Source: Hydrogenothermus marinus
Lineage (GTDB): Bacteria > Aquificota > Aquificia > Aquificales > Hydrogenothermaceae
Reading direction: 5' to 3'
NCBI RefSeq assembly: GCF_003688665.1
Contig: NZ_REFO01000010.1
Span: 310,001 to 374,000 of the forward strand
Length of the DNA stretch: 64,000 bases
The notes under the pieces were generated by a model, which saw only the letters and a program-made list of their open reading frames with translations, was not told the DNA's origin and did not search any database. Each line of letters begins with the position of its first letter. Within the stretch, counting starts at the first letter, position 1. Both the position numbers and the translations under genes were made by a program. Shown here piece by piece: positions 8,507 through 17,525 of this stretch.

Positions 8507-8729
8507 TTTTTCCTCCAAGATTTCATTTTTATTAAATTATCTTACATTAAAGATGAAAATCTTGTGAAAGAAGGTTTCTTGTTTTCTTTATTTGTTTTCG
8601 GAGAGTAAATTTATAATATTCAAAAACTGATGATTTTAAAATATAAGCAATGTAACCTTTTATTTTCATTAAAAATGATTTATTTTTATCAATATAAAAT
8701 TATAATAATACATATACTAGAGGGTAGCT

Positions 8730-9757
8730 ATGAAAAAATTATTACTTTCTTCTCTGATTTTTACAAGCTTCTCATTTGCATCTGATGTTTCATTATTAAA
8801 TGAAGCTAAAAAGTATTTTCAACCTTTACCTGATTTATTTCCTTCTGATAAGAATCCAATTACAAAAGAAAAAGTTAAATTAGGTAAAATTTTATTTTAT
8901 GAGCCAAGAGTATCTATCGATGGTGCTACAAGTTGTGCAAAATGCCATCCAATTAGTTTGTATGGTGCAGATGGTCTTCCAAAAGCTCAAGGGAATAATG
9001 GGAAAATAAATCCAAGAAATGCCCCTACTGTTTTAAATGCAGCAGGTCAGGTTTCAGAGCATTGGAGAGGAGATAGAGAAAATGTAGAAGATCAAGCTAA
9101 AAGAGCATTACTTGGTAAAGGTTCTTTTGGAGCACCTTCTTATAAATGGGTGGAAGATAAACTAAAAAGTATAAAAGGCTATAAAATCTTATTTAAAAAA
9201 GCATTCCCTAGGGATAAAAATCCTATAACTGTTGATAATTTTGCTAAAGCAATTGGAGCTTGGGAAAGAACTTTATCAACTCCTTCTAGATTTGATGAAT
9301 TTTTAAAAGGTCATGTAAATGCTTTAACAAAAAAAGAAAAGAAAGGACTTAAAAAATTTATAGAAATAGGTTGTGCATCTTGCCATCAAGGAGCATTACT
9401 TGGTGGAACAATGTACCAAAAATTTGGTATAGTTGAACCTTATTGGAAATATACAAAAAGTAAAAAAATAGATGAAGGTAGATATAATGTAACTAAAATA
9501 ATGTAACTAAAAATCCTGCAGATAAATATGTATTTAAAGTACCACCTTTAAGAAATGTTGCGATGACTGCTCCTTATTTCCATGATGGTAGTGTATAGTC
9601 TTTAAAAGATGCTATAAAAATAATGGCAAAGGTTCAACTTGGCAAAGATTTATCTAAAGAAGATATAGATGATATTTATGCAATTTTAAAATCCCTTACA
9701 GGAAAATTATCTGAAGATATTAAGACTGTTCCTATACTTCCATCATATAATCAATAA
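8730..9757 (+). pseudogene. Di-haem cytochrome c peroxidase (CcpA/MauG family), broken
   Basis: An intact 5' part encodes 258 residues: signal peptide (MKKLLLSSLIFTSFSFA), first haem site SCAKCH, a block typical of CcpA (RNAPTVLNAAGQ, HWRGDRENVEDQA) and second haem site GCASCHQG. After GRYNVTK the frame is lost because ATAATGTAACTAAA is tandemly duplicated (9484-9497 and 9498-9511), adding 14 nt. Removing one copy restores NPADKYVFKVPPLRNVAMTA and PYFHDGSV, the conserved C-terminal part with the haem-binding Met region, but an in-frame TAG at 9596-9598 stands where the family normally has Trp (TGG). The remnant runs to TAA at 9755-9757. Such enzymes reduce periplasmic H2O2 using cytochrome c. 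Either the gene is dead or both lesions are sequencing errors. Confidence 0.88.
9484..9511. repeat. 14-bp tandem duplication that frameshifts the peroxidase gene
   Basis: The 14-mer ATAATGTAACTAAA occurs twice without a gap. The unit is not a multiple of three, so it destroys the reading frame. Confidence 0.93.
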
Positions 9758-9763
9758 CATAAA

Positions 9764-9780
9764 GCCTGCTTTATGCAGGC
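9764..9780. terminator. Hairpin between converging peroxidase and aldo/keto reductase genes
   Basis: GCCTGC (9764-9769) pairs with GCAGGC (9775-9780) over a 5-nt loop; flanking T or A runs are short on both sides. It overlaps the stop codon of the reductase gene and could serve both strands weakly. Confidence 0.55.
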
Positions 9781-10787
9781 TCTTTAAAAAGATTATCAAT
9801 CTCTTCTGGTTTTAAAGGATTTATATTTTCAATCTCTAAATTTTCAAGAAGATGTTCTTTTTTACTCATTCCTATCAAAGCTGTCCCAACTCCTTTTGTA
9901 CTTCTTACAAACTGGATTGCTGCATGAACTTGTTTTTCAACACCTAATTTTTTAAGTATATTTTCAGGAATTCTTCCTAAAATTCTAGTTTGCATTAAAC
10001 TTGCACTTATATATGTATAAATATTAAGTTTTTCACAAGCTTCTAAAGTTGATAAGTTTTTTCCATCTATATTTTGATTTTTTAAAGTATAAGCCTCAGG
10101 CATTGCCATATTATATGGCAGTTGTATAAACCTAAAATGGTGATTTTCTCCTCCAGTATCTGTAGCAATATCATAAATATCTTTTAAGTTTAAATACTGC
10201 TTTTCTGTTTGTAAAACTCTAAAACCATTCCATGTTGCAAGTCCATAATATCTTAATTTTCCTTCGTTTACTTTTCCTTCTAAAAGTCTAAAAACATTTC
10301 TTAATTTTTTATAAAAAGTTTCTCTATCAAAATTTAAAAGCTGGTCTTCTGGATTATGTAAAAAGTAAACATCTATATAATTGGTATTAAGATTTTCTAA
10401 ACTTTTATTAAAAGCCCAATCTATATATTTTGCCGTAATTATATTTCCAGTTTGAGTTATATCTTGAGGTTGTATTATTCCTTTTTCTACAAGTTCTTTT
10501 TTAAACCAAGATGAAGCATCTTTTATATCTGGTGGAACTGCTATATATCCACCTTTTGTTGATATTATTACCTTTTTTCTATCTATTTCCTTAATTACTT
10601 TGCCGATTACAATCTCACTTCTCATATTTCTATAATTTATTGCAGTATCAATGACATTTATTCCTTTTTCTATTGCAAGTTTTATAGTCTCAAAATAATT
10701 TTTATCTGTTTCTTCATCAATATTTCCAAGATATGTACCTACTCCTATTTCTGAAAGTTTTAAATCTAAAAAATCTTTATATCTCAT
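9771..10787 (-). CDS. Aldo/keto reductase
   Basis: 338-residue TIM-barrel oxidoreductase. The catalytic tetrad is recognisable: Asp and Tyr in NVIDTAINYRNMRSE, Lys in IISTKGGY and His in VYFLHNPE. The C-terminal part (IQFVRSTKGVGTALIGMSK) fits the NADPH-binding end of the barrel. The substrate is unknown; such enzymes reduce aldehydes and ketones. AAGGAGAAAATT precedes the ATG. The start overlaps the murJ stop by 4 bp, so it is probably co-translated from the same mRNA. Confidence 0.9.
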   Translation of the reverse strand: MRYKDFLDLKLSEIGVGTYLGNIDEETDKNYFETIKLAIEKGINVIDTAINYRNMRSEIVIGKVIKEIDRKKVIISTKGGYIAVPPDIKDASSWFKKELVEKGIIQPQDITQTGNIITAKYIDWAFNKSLENLNTNYIDVYFLHNPEDQLLNFDRETFYKKLRNVFRLLEGKVNEGKLRYYGLATWNGFRVLQTEKQYLNLKDIYDIATDTGGENHHFRFIQLPYNMAMPEAYTLKNQNIDGKNLSTLEACEKLNIYTYISASLMQTRILGRIPENILKKLGVEKQVHAAIQFVRSTKGVGTALIGMSKKEHLLENLEIENINPLKPEEIDNLFKEPA

Positions 10788-12298
10788 AATTTTCTCCTTA
10801 CTTTTTCAAATATTTTTAAAACTAATTTTTCTTTTAACACATAAAGAGTAGAAAAATAAATGATTATTGATATAAAAATCATTCCAAATACAAGTATTGC
10901 TAAATTTGAGATAAAAGGTTTTAGTAAAAGTATTACAAAAGACATTAAAAAAGCAGAAAATAAAGCTTTTAAAAAGGTTTTAAATATATCTTTTTTTAAA
11001 ATTTCATAAGGATAGAAATAAAAAAGATAAATAAGACTTATTAAACCGGATATAGAAGATGCAAAAGAAAGTCCAAAAACACCAAGATTAAAAATAAAAA
11101 CAAATATAATTGCAAAAAGTATTCCTCCTAAAATACCAGCTATTGTAGAATATAAAGGGGTTTTCACATCTTCTATAGCAAAAAAGGCACTTTTTAAAGG
11201 TCTTGTCATAGTATAAAAAATAAGGCCTATAGAGTATCCAGTAAGGGCATAAAATGTATAAATTGTATCTTTTTCACTAAACTTTCCATGAGCAAACAAA
11301 AGCTGGATTATCTCTTTACCAAGAACTATCATTCCAAAGCTTGCAGGAATAGAAATTATTAAAGAAAGTTTCAAACCTTCATTTAAATCTTTACTAAAAG
11401 CTTTCAAATTATTTTCTGCATAATGTCTTGACAAAGAAACTAAAAGAGCATTTCCAAGGCCAATTGCAAAAATACCAATAGGAAGTTGAAATATTCTATT
11501 TCCATAATATAAATAAGAAATAGCTCCTGCCATTATTAAAGATGCAAGGATTGTATCTATTACAAAGCCAAACTGACTTACACCAAAAGAAGCAAAAGCT
11601 GGCAAAATCCTTTTTAAAGTAGTTTTTAGTTCTACGACTTTTTGAAAGTTTGGTTTTAGATAAAAACCTTCTTTTTTAAAAAGAGTGTATGTAAGTAAAA
11701 TTTGTAAAAATCCACCAAATAACGCTCCAAAAGCAATTGAATAAATTCCAAAATAAGAAGATAAAAATAAAGCAAAAAATATAAAAGAAAGATTTAAAAA
11801 AGCAGGTGAAACTGCAGGAATAAAAAATTTATCTTTTGTATTTAAAACTGCCATAAAAAAAGAAACTATTCCAACTAAAATAAGATAAGGAAAAACAATT
11901 TTTACTAAATTTGAGGCTAAATTTAAAATTTCAGGACTTTTTGAAAATCCTGGTGCTAAAATTAAAATCAAAATCTTTGAAAATATAACTGCAAAAAATG
12001 TGATTATAGATAATATCAAAACATAATAAGAAAATAAGGAAGATAAATAAGCTTTTGCTTTATCGGGATTTTTTTTTATTAAATTTGTATAAATTGGAAT
12101 AAATGCAGCATTAAAACTTCCTTCTGCTACAAGTTGTCTTAAAGTATTTGGAAGTCTCCAAGCAACAAAAAATGCATCTGTTAAATAAGATGCCCCAAAA
12201 ACATAAGCAATAGTTGCATCTCTAACATATCCTAAAATTCTACTTATAAATGTAGCAATAGAAAATACAAAAGTATTTTTGAAAAAACTACTTTGCAT
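10784..12298 (-). CDS. murJ: Lipid II flippase MurJ (MviN)
   Basis: 504 residues with about 14 membrane helices of the MOP superfamily. The N-terminal block, SIATFISRILGYVRDATIAY followed by TDAFFVAWRLPNTLRQL and EGSFNAAFIPIY, is the MurJ signature, including the conserved arginines lining the cavity. It moves the peptidoglycan precursor lipid II to the outer face of the inner membrane. The ATG lies within the last codons of the upstream small secreted-protein gene (11-bp overlap). Confidence 0.95.
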   Translation of the reverse strand: MQSSFFKNTFVFSIATFISRILGYVRDATIAYVFGASYLTDAFFVAWRLPNTLRQLVAEGSFNAAFIPIYTNLIKKNPDKAKAYLSSLFSYYVLILSIITFFAVIFSKILILILAPGFSKSPEILNLASNLVKIVFPYLILVGIVSFFMAVLNTKDKFFIPAVSPAFLNLSFIFFALFLSSYFGIYSIAFGALFGGFLQILLTYTLFKKEGFYLKPNFQKVVELKTTLKRILPAFASFGVSQFGFVIDTILASLIMAGAISYLYYGNRIFQLPIGIFAIGLGNALLVSLSRHYAENNLKAFSKDLNEGLKLSLIISIPASFGMIVLGKEIIQLLFAHGKFSEKDTIYTFYALTGYSIGLIFYTMTRPLKSAFFAIEDVKTPLYSTIAGILGGILFAIIFVFIFNLGVFGLSFASSISGLISLIYLFYFYPYEILKKDIFKTFLKALFSAFLMSFVILLLKPFISNLAILVFGMIFISIIIYFSTLYVLKEKLVLKIFEKVRRKL

Positions 12299-12686
12299 CA
12301 GAATAGTCAGAAACTATTTTAACTTTAAAAGTTGCAAACTTTCTTTTGCCATTTTCAAAATAAGTAATTCTTATAGTATATTCACCAGCTGAAACTTTTT
12401 TATTTTTAAAATTTTCTTGTTTCCAACACCATTTTTTTTCTTGATTAGGATTTAACTTTACTATTACTTGACTACTAATTGGTGAATATATTATTTTTTC
12501 AAATTTTTCATCTTCAAAAACTGCCCAAGGTGCTGAAGATGGTAAAAATATAATATTATTAGAATTATTTTTTAAGTAAAAACATATATTTTCATTTTCC
12601 TTATATTCTTTTTTTTCAGAATTGAAAATAACTGTAGCAAAAGATAAATTGAAAATAAATAAAGTTAATACAAGAATTATTCTCAT
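12288..12686 (-). CDS. Small secreted protein with BsuPI-like beta-sandwich domain
   Basis: 132 residues: signal peptide (MRIILVLTLFIFNLSFA), then one all-beta domain. The pattern of a strand with NICFYLKNNSNN, a central W/SSAPW region, WCWKQ and a closing SAGEYTIRITYF ... KFATFKVKI resembles the intracellular proteinase inhibitor BsuPI domain, an Ig-like fold often found in exported proteins of unknown role. The assignment is by pattern memory only. TAGAGAGGAAATAA gives a ribosome site. It is first in the murJ-reductase operon. Confidence 0.62.
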   Translation of the reverse strand: MRIILVLTLFIFNLSFATVIFNSEKKEYKENENICFYLKNNSNNIIFLPSSAPWAVFEDEKFEKIIYSPISSQVIVKLNPNQEKKWCWKQENFKNKKVSAGEYTIRITYFENGKRKFATFKVKIVSDYSDAK

Positions 12687-12704
12687 TTATTTCCTCTCTA
12701 ATTA

Positions 12705-12910
12705 AAATTTTTCCATTTATTATAACTTAATTAAATCAGTTAAGCTTATAGTTTGTTATAATTATGATTATGATTAGAATCTTCATTAAAGATAACTTAC
12801 AAATAAGAAATTTTTCCATTTATTATAACTTAATTAAATCAGTTAAGCTTATAGTTTGTTATAATTATGATTATGATTAGAATCTTCATTAAAGATAACT
12901 TACAAATAAG
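12705..12910. repeat. 103-bp perfect tandem duplication over the corA promoter and start
   Basis: Positions 12705-12807 and 12808-12910 are identical (period 103). Each copy has an AT-rich upstream part, a TATAAT box and the first 13-15 codons of corA. Copy 1 yields a short frame that ends in TAG 38 codons after its ATG; only copy 2 continues into full corA. Confidence 0.93.
12860..12865 (+). promoter_or_regulatory. -10 box of corA giving a probable leaderless mRNA
   Basis: TATAAT ends one base before the first in-frame ATG (12867) and seven before the second (12873). A start site about 7 nt downstream falls on the second ATG. No Shine-Dalgarno sequence is seen. The same box is present in the upstream duplicate copy at 12757-12762. 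Confidence 0.5.
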
Positions 12911-13817
12911 AATATTAAATGAAATTACAGAAGATATAGAAACAGACAAAATTTTATGGATAGATTTATTATCTCCTATTGAAGAAGAAAAAGAATGGGT
13001 TGAAAATACTTTTAATATAGAACTTCCAACAAAACAAGAAATGGAAGAAATAGAAGTAAGTTCAAGGTATTGGGAAGATGAAGAAAATATAAATATTAAT
13101 GCATATTTTTTAATAAAAGAAAAAGAAAACTTTATAAATGAGACAGTATCTTTTTTCTTAACAAAAAATATTCTTATTACAATTAGATATAGAGAATTAA
13201 CTACTTTTTCTGAAACCGCTAAAAAAGTTCTTTCTAATCCCCGTTTTTATGAAAATGGATTTTATATTCTCATAACAATTTTAGAGATTAGAATAGATAC
13301 AGATGCAGATACTTTAGAGTTTATTACAAGAGAAATAAATAAATTAAGTAAAATTGTGTTTACTGGGATAGATATTACTGAAAAACTTCTTGAGACTATC
13401 TCTTACTATGAAGATTATAATATGACAATAAGAGAAAGTTTAACTGATAAACAAAGATTAGTTTCTTCATTATTAAAAAGTCATAAAATACCTCAAGATT
13501 TAAGAGAAGAACTAAGAATAATGATAAAAGATATAAACTCATTAATTGATTATACAAACTTTAATTTTGAAAGATTAGATTATTTACAAAATACATTTTT
13601 AGGACTTATTAATATTAAACAGAATAAAGTAATGAAAATTTTTACTTTAATGTCTGTTATCTTTCTTCCTCCAACTTTAATTGCCGCTATTTATGGTATG
13701 AACTTTAAATATATGCCTGAACTACAATGGAAAATTGGATATCCATTTTCATTATTATTAATGGTATTGTCAGCTATAATACCTTTATTTATATTTAAAA
13801 AGAAAGGGTGGTTGTAA
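12867..13817 (+). CDS. corA: CorA-family magnesium/divalent cation channel
   Basis: 316 residues (314 from the second ATG at 12873). A large N-terminal alpha/beta cytoplasmic domain and long stalk helix (about 150-255) are followed by two C-terminal membrane helices; the signature YGMNFKYMPE sits between them as the pore-mouth GMN motif, and the protein ends with basic FKKKGWL. CorA forms a pentameric Mg2+ channel; Co2+ and Ni2+ may also pass. Because the -10 box is so close, ATG 12873 (MIRIFIKDN) is the more plausible start of a leaderless message. The promoter and first codons are duplicated in tandem upstream. Confidence 0.92.
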   Translation: MIMIRIFIKDNLQIRILNEITEDIETDKILWIDLLSPIEEEKEWVENTFNIELPTKQEMEEIEVSSRYWEDEENININAYFLIKEKENFINETVSFFLTKNILITIRYRELTTFSETAKKVLSNPRFYENGFYILITILEIRIDTDADTLEFITREINKLSKIVFTGIDITEKLLETISYYEDYNMTIRESLTDKQRLVSSLLKSHKIPQDLREELRIMIKDINSLIDYTNFNFERLDYLQNTFLGLINIKQNKVMKIFTLMSVIFLPPTLIAAIYGMNFKYMPELQWKIGYPFSLLLMVLSAIIPLFIFKKKGWL

Positions 13818-13819
13818 AA

Positions 13820-14089
13820 ATGGATGAAACAAAAGATTATTTATTAAATCGTAGAGTTACTGTAATTTTTGGCATTTCTTTTTTATTTATTTTCTTTGCT
13901 GCTGTAGTTTCAGAAATTCTTAGTTTAATACTTGATGAGGGGCTTTTATCTCCACCAATAGTTGCTTTCCATGTTATTGCCTTTATTGGATATATCTTAA
14001 CTTTAAGATATGTTTTAAAAAAACAACCTTGGGTAGAAAGGAAAAATAGAGAAATTATAAAAGAAGATATGGAAAAGGACAGGAATTAA
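13820..14089 (+). CDS. Small membrane protein, two predicted helices
   Basis: 89 residues (MDETKDYLLNRRVTVIFGIS...). Two hydrophobic segments (about 14-36 and 47-66) are followed by a charged tail ending EDMEKDRN. I recognise no family. The ATG at 13820 is preferred over an in-frame GTG at 13808 because the AAAGGGTGG ribosome site includes that GTG. It starts 2 bp after corA and is probably co-transcribed; a link to cation transport is only suggested by position. It converges with htpX with a 4-bp overlap. Confidence 0.72.
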   Translation: MDETKDYLLNRRVTVIFGISFLFIFFAAVVSEILSLILDEGLLSPPIVAFHVIAFIGYILTLRYVLKKQPWVERKNREIIKEDMEKDRN

Positions 14090-14958
14090 GCCTGTCCCAT
14101 TTTTTGTGCTAACTCTATAAGTCTTCTAATTCTTTCTTCTGTTGGTGGATGAGTAGAAAATAATTTTGCTATGAAATCTCCTTTAAAAGGATTTACAATC
14201 ATCATATGAGCTGTTCCAGGATTAACTTCCCTTTCTGCTATAGGTGTTAACTGTTTTGCATATTCTTCCAATTTCTGTAAAGCATTAGCAAGACATAAAG
14301 GACATCTTGAAATTTCTGCACCAGCCTTATCTGCAGCAAATTCTCTAGATCTTGATATTGCCATTTGTATAATCATTGCTGCAATAGGTGCAAGAATAAA
14401 TAATAAAAACGTACCTATAATATCACCTATTCCATTTCCTTCTTCTTCATCATGGCTACCAAATAGATTAGACCAAAATGCCATTTCAGCAATCATAGAT
14501 ATAGCACCACCAATTGTTGCGGCAATTGTAGAAATCAATATATCTCTATTTTTTATATGTCCAAGTTCATGAGCTAAAACTCCCCTAAGCTCATCTTCAG
14601 TTAATATATCTAATATAGCAGTTGTAACTGCAACTGCTGCATGGTTTGGATCTCTTCCTGTAGCAAAAGCATTAGGAACATCTAAATTAACAATATAAAT
14701 TTTTGGTTTAGGAATACCTGCATTTCTTGCAAGTTCCTCTACCATATCATGAAGCCAAGGTGCTTCTTCATAAGGAACCTCTTGAGCTCCATACATTGAA
14801 AGTACCATTTTATCAGAGAACCAATAAGCAAAAAAGTTCATACCCATTGCAAGAATGAAAGCGATAATCATACCTGTCTGGCCACCAAGAATTTTACCTA
14901 CTACAAGAAATAAACCTGTTAATATTCCAAGTAGCAGTACAGTTTTCAGATTATACAT
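14086..14958 (-). CDS. htpX: Membrane zinc metalloprotease HtpX (M48 family)
   Basis: 290 residues. Two N-terminal membrane helices are followed by the Zn site HELGHIKNRD (HEXXH) and two further hydrophobic segments; the third Zn ligand is in SRSREFAADKAGAE. This is the HtpX layout, in which the enzyme degrades damaged inner-membrane proteins together with FtsH. The start is ATG 14958, with GAGGAGGGAATAT immediately upstream; the in-frame TTG at 14973 precedes that site. It is transcribed alone. Confidence 0.95.
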   Translation of the reverse strand: MYNLKTVLLLGILTGLFLVVGKILGGQTGMIIAFILAMGMNFFAYWFSDKMVLSMYGAQEVPYEEAPWLHDMVEELARNAGIPKPKIYIVNLDVPNAFATGRDPNHAAVAVTTAILDILTEDELRGVLAHELGHIKNRDILISTIAATIGGAISMIAEMAFWSNLFGSHDEEEGNGIGDIIGTFLLFILAPIAAMIIQMAISRSREFAADKAGAEISRCPLCLANALQKLEEYAKQLTPIAEREVNPGTAHMMIVNPFKGDFIAKLFSTHPPTEERIRRLIELAQKMGQA

Positions 14959-15035
14959 ATATTCCCTCCTCAAATTTCATTATATAAATAATAATTTTGT
15001 ACGAGATTTTAGAAAAGCAATATGATATATATTCA

Positions 15036-15063
15036 GAAAAATAAAAAGGGGAAAGAAATCCCC
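15036..15063 (-). terminator. Rho-independent terminator after gltD
   Basis: On the minus strand GGGGA pairs with TCCCC over a 6-nt loop (15047-15063) and is followed by TTTTTATTTTT. It closes the long ispH-to-gltD minus-strand gene run. Confidence 0.8.
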
Positions 15064-15072
15064 TAAGATGAT

Positions 15073-16533
15073 TTAAGCTTTAACTTCTTCCTCTTCTTCC
15101 CCATATGCCCAAACACCAGTAGTTAAATACTCATGTATAGATTGAGCTGCTTTTTTTCCATGAGCTATTGCTGTAACTACAGTATCACCACCATTAACTA
15201 CATCTCCACCTGCAAAAATTCCTTCTACATTTGTTCTAAATTTAGAATCTACAGTTGATAAATTATTCCATTTATCTATTTTTAAGTTTGGTACATCTTT
15301 ATATGCAGTTGGATTATCTCCTTGCCCTACTGCCATAATAACAACATCACATTCAATAATATGCTCTGATCCTTCTACTGGTTTAGGTCTTGGTCTTCCT
15401 CCTTTTTCATCAGGAACAAGCTCCATTTTTACACATTTTAAACCTACTACTTCTCCTTTTTCATTTCCTATTACTTCTATAGGTTGAGTTAACCAATGTA
15501 AAATTACACCTTCTTCTGCCACATGATCCCATTCTTCATCTCTTGCTGAAGATGTTTCTCTTGTTCTTCTATATATAAGATGAGTTTCATTTCCAAGTCT
15601 AACTGAAGTAATTAAACAATCAACTGCTGTAAATCCACCACCTATTACAGCTACTCTTTTATTTCTTGGAAGTTCTATATCTTCTTCAGGAGCAAGCATA
15701 GGATCTATATAATCTGTATTTACTTTCATTAAATAGCCTATTGCAGTGTAAACACCTTTCAAATCTTCACCGGGAATACCCATTTTCTTTCCTCTTCCTG
15801 AACCAGCAGCTATAAATACTGCATCATGAGCATTTCTTATATCTTCAAAAGGAATATCAACACCTACTTTTACTCCTGTTTTTATTTTTACTCCAAGTTT
15901 TTTAATAAGTTCTATTTCAAAATCTAAAGCTCTTCTATCAAGCCTTGCTTCAGGAATACCATATCTCATAACTCCACCAGCAAATGGTAAAGCTTCATAT
16001 ACAGTAACATCATGTCCTTTTCTTGCTAAGAAATAAGCAGCTGATAATCCAGCAGGACCAGCTCCTATAATTCCAACTGATTTACCTGTAGGTGGTTCTT
16101 TTTCATCTATCCAATCTATTCCAGACATTCTTATACTATCACCTACAAATCTCTCAAGTCCTCCTATTCCTACAGAAAGGCCATTATCTTTAAATGTTAA
16201 AACACAAGTACTTTCACAAAGTCTTTCTTGTGGACATACTCTACCACATACAGAGCTAAATGGATTGTTTCTTCTAAGGATTTTATAAGCTTCAAATACG
16301 TTTTGTTTTTGTATTTCTTCAATCCATTTTTCCATTTCTGAGTTTACAGGACATGATGGAGTACATGGAGCTTTTTTACATAAAATACATCTATCTGCTT
16401 CATCAAGGGCTACTGTATGTCCATATCCTAGAGCATACTCTTTATTTAAATATTTTTTTCTTATTTCAGGATCTAAAAGAGGCATCTCATTTCTATCATG
16501 CCTTCTATAAACAACTTTTTTTCTTTTTTTCAT
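15073..16533 (-). CDS. gltD: NADPH-dependent glutamate synthase small subunit-like flavoprotein
   Basis: 486 residues. The N-terminal Cys-rich domain (CILCKKAPCTPSCPVN ... VCGRVCPQERLC) binds two [4Fe-4S] clusters; an FAD Rossmann site follows (SVGIIGAGPAGLSAAYFLA) and a second nucleotide site is near RVAVIGGGFTAVDCL; the C-terminal IFAGGDVVNGGDTVVTAIA closes the FAD site. This is the GltD/GltA family; without a large subunit here it could be glutamate synthase beta, a homotetrameric GltA, a sulfide dehydrogenase subunit or NfnB. Its ATG overlaps the argF stop (TAATG), with GGAGG inside argF, so it is translationally coupled. Confidence 0.85.
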   Translation of the reverse strand: MKKRKKVVYRRHDRNEMPLLDPEIRKKYLNKEYALGYGHTVALDEADRCILCKKAPCTPSCPVNSEMEKWIEEIQKQNVFEAYKILRRNNPFSSVCGRVCPQERLCESTCVLTFKDNGLSVGIGGLERFVGDSIRMSGIDWIDEKEPPTGKSVGIIGAGPAGLSAAYFLARKGHDVTVYEALPFAGGVMRYGIPEARLDRRALDFEIELIKKLGVKIKTGVKVGVDIPFEDIRNAHDAVFIAAGSGRGKKMGIPGEDLKGVYTAIGYLMKVNTDYIDPMLAPEEDIELPRNKRVAVIGGGFTAVDCLITSVRLGNETHLIYRRTRETSSARDEEWDHVAEEGVILHWLTQPIEVIGNEKGEVVGLKCVKMELVPDEKGGRPRPKPVEGSEHIIECDVVIMAVGQGDNPTAYKDVPNLKIDKWNNLSTVDSKFRTNVEGIFAGGDVVNGGDTVVTAIAHGKKAAQSIHEYLTTGVWAYGEEEEEVKA

Positions 16534-17453
16534 TAATTACTACCTCCTTTATATAAAAAGTTTAATAAAGATTTTTGAGCATGTAGTCTATTTTCTGCTT
16601 GATCAAATATAATATCAGCAAACATCTCAAAAACTTCTTCTGTTATTTCTTCACCTTTATGTGCTGGAAGACAATGCATTACAATAGCATTTTTATTTGC
16701 TTTAGATAAAAGATTTTTATTTATGGTAAAACCTTCAAAAACATTTTTTTTATTTGATTCATTTTCTTGTCCCATACTTACCCAAACATCAGTGTATAAA
16801 ATATCAGATTCTTTTACTGCTTCTTCTGGATTATTTGTTATTTCAATATTAACTCCTGTTTCTTTTGCAAAATCTAAAGCAGTCTTGATAGCTTTTCCAT
16901 TTGGTTCATACATTGGAGGTGTAGCAACTGATATATTTATTCCCATCATTGAACAAGCTATCAATAAAGTATTTGCCATATTATTTCCATCACCAATATA
17001 TGTTAGTTTTAAACCTTCTAACTTACCAAATCTTTCTTTTATTGTTTGTAAATCTGCCAAAACCTGACATGGATGTTGATAATCTGTAAGAGCATTTATT
17101 ACGGGGACATTTCCATACCTTGCTAAATCTTCTACTTCTTGATGGCTATATGTTCTTATTACAATGCCATCTAAGTATCTTGACATTACTCTTGCAGTAT
17201 CTTTTATATCTTCACCTCTACTTAACTGAGTAGAAGAACCAAGAATATAAATAGGTTGTCCGCCAAGATGCTTAACTCCAACTTCAAAAGAAAGTCTTGT
17301 TCTTGTAGATTGTTTCATAAAAATTAATCCAATAGATTTATTTTTTAAAATATTATTAGCAAAAGGATTTTTTTTAATATAAAATGCATAATCTAAAATT
17401 TCTAAAACTTCGTCCCTGCTTAAGTCTTCAAAATTAACAAAATCCCTTTTCAA
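16533..17453 (-). CDS. argF: Ornithine carbamoyltransferase
   Basis: 306 residues. The carbamoyl phosphate loop is KQSTRTRLSFE, the second substrate region is HPCQVLADLQTI, and the ornithine-binding end has HCLPAHKGEEI, which together mark ornithine rather than aspartate carbamoyltransferase. It makes citrulline in arginine synthesis. I place the start at TTG 17453 (MKRDFVNFEDLSRDE), eight bases after GGAGG; the in-frame ATG at 17468 contains that ribosome site in its own codons. It lies 72 bp after the second motB gene. Confidence 0.95.
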   Translation of the reverse strand: MKRDFVNFEDLSRDEVLEILDYAFYIKKNPFANNILKNKSIGLIFMKQSTRTRLSFEVGVKHLGGQPIYILGSSTQLSRGEDIKDTARVMSRYLDGIVIRTYSHQEVEDLARYGNVPVINALTDYQHPCQVLADLQTIKERFGKLEGLKLTYIGDGNNMANTLLIACSMMGINISVATPPMYEPNGKAIKTALDFAKETGVNIEITNNPEEAVKESDILYTDVWVSMGQENESNKKNVFEGFTINKNLLSKANKNAIVMHCLPAHKGEEITEEVFEMFADIIFDQAENRLHAQKSLLNFLYKGGSN

Positions 17454-17525
17454 GAATATTTCCTCCATTTATTTAGGAAGTAAAAAATATAACATTGTTT
17501 GATTTTTTCTTCAAGAGTTTTTGAA

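Noticed and set aside
8671-8695. Possible FNR box before the cytochrome peroxidase (TGAT ... ATCA)
   Set aside because: The arms are 8 bp apart instead of the 4 of a TTGAT-N4-ATCAA site, and the region is too AT-rich for this to stand out.
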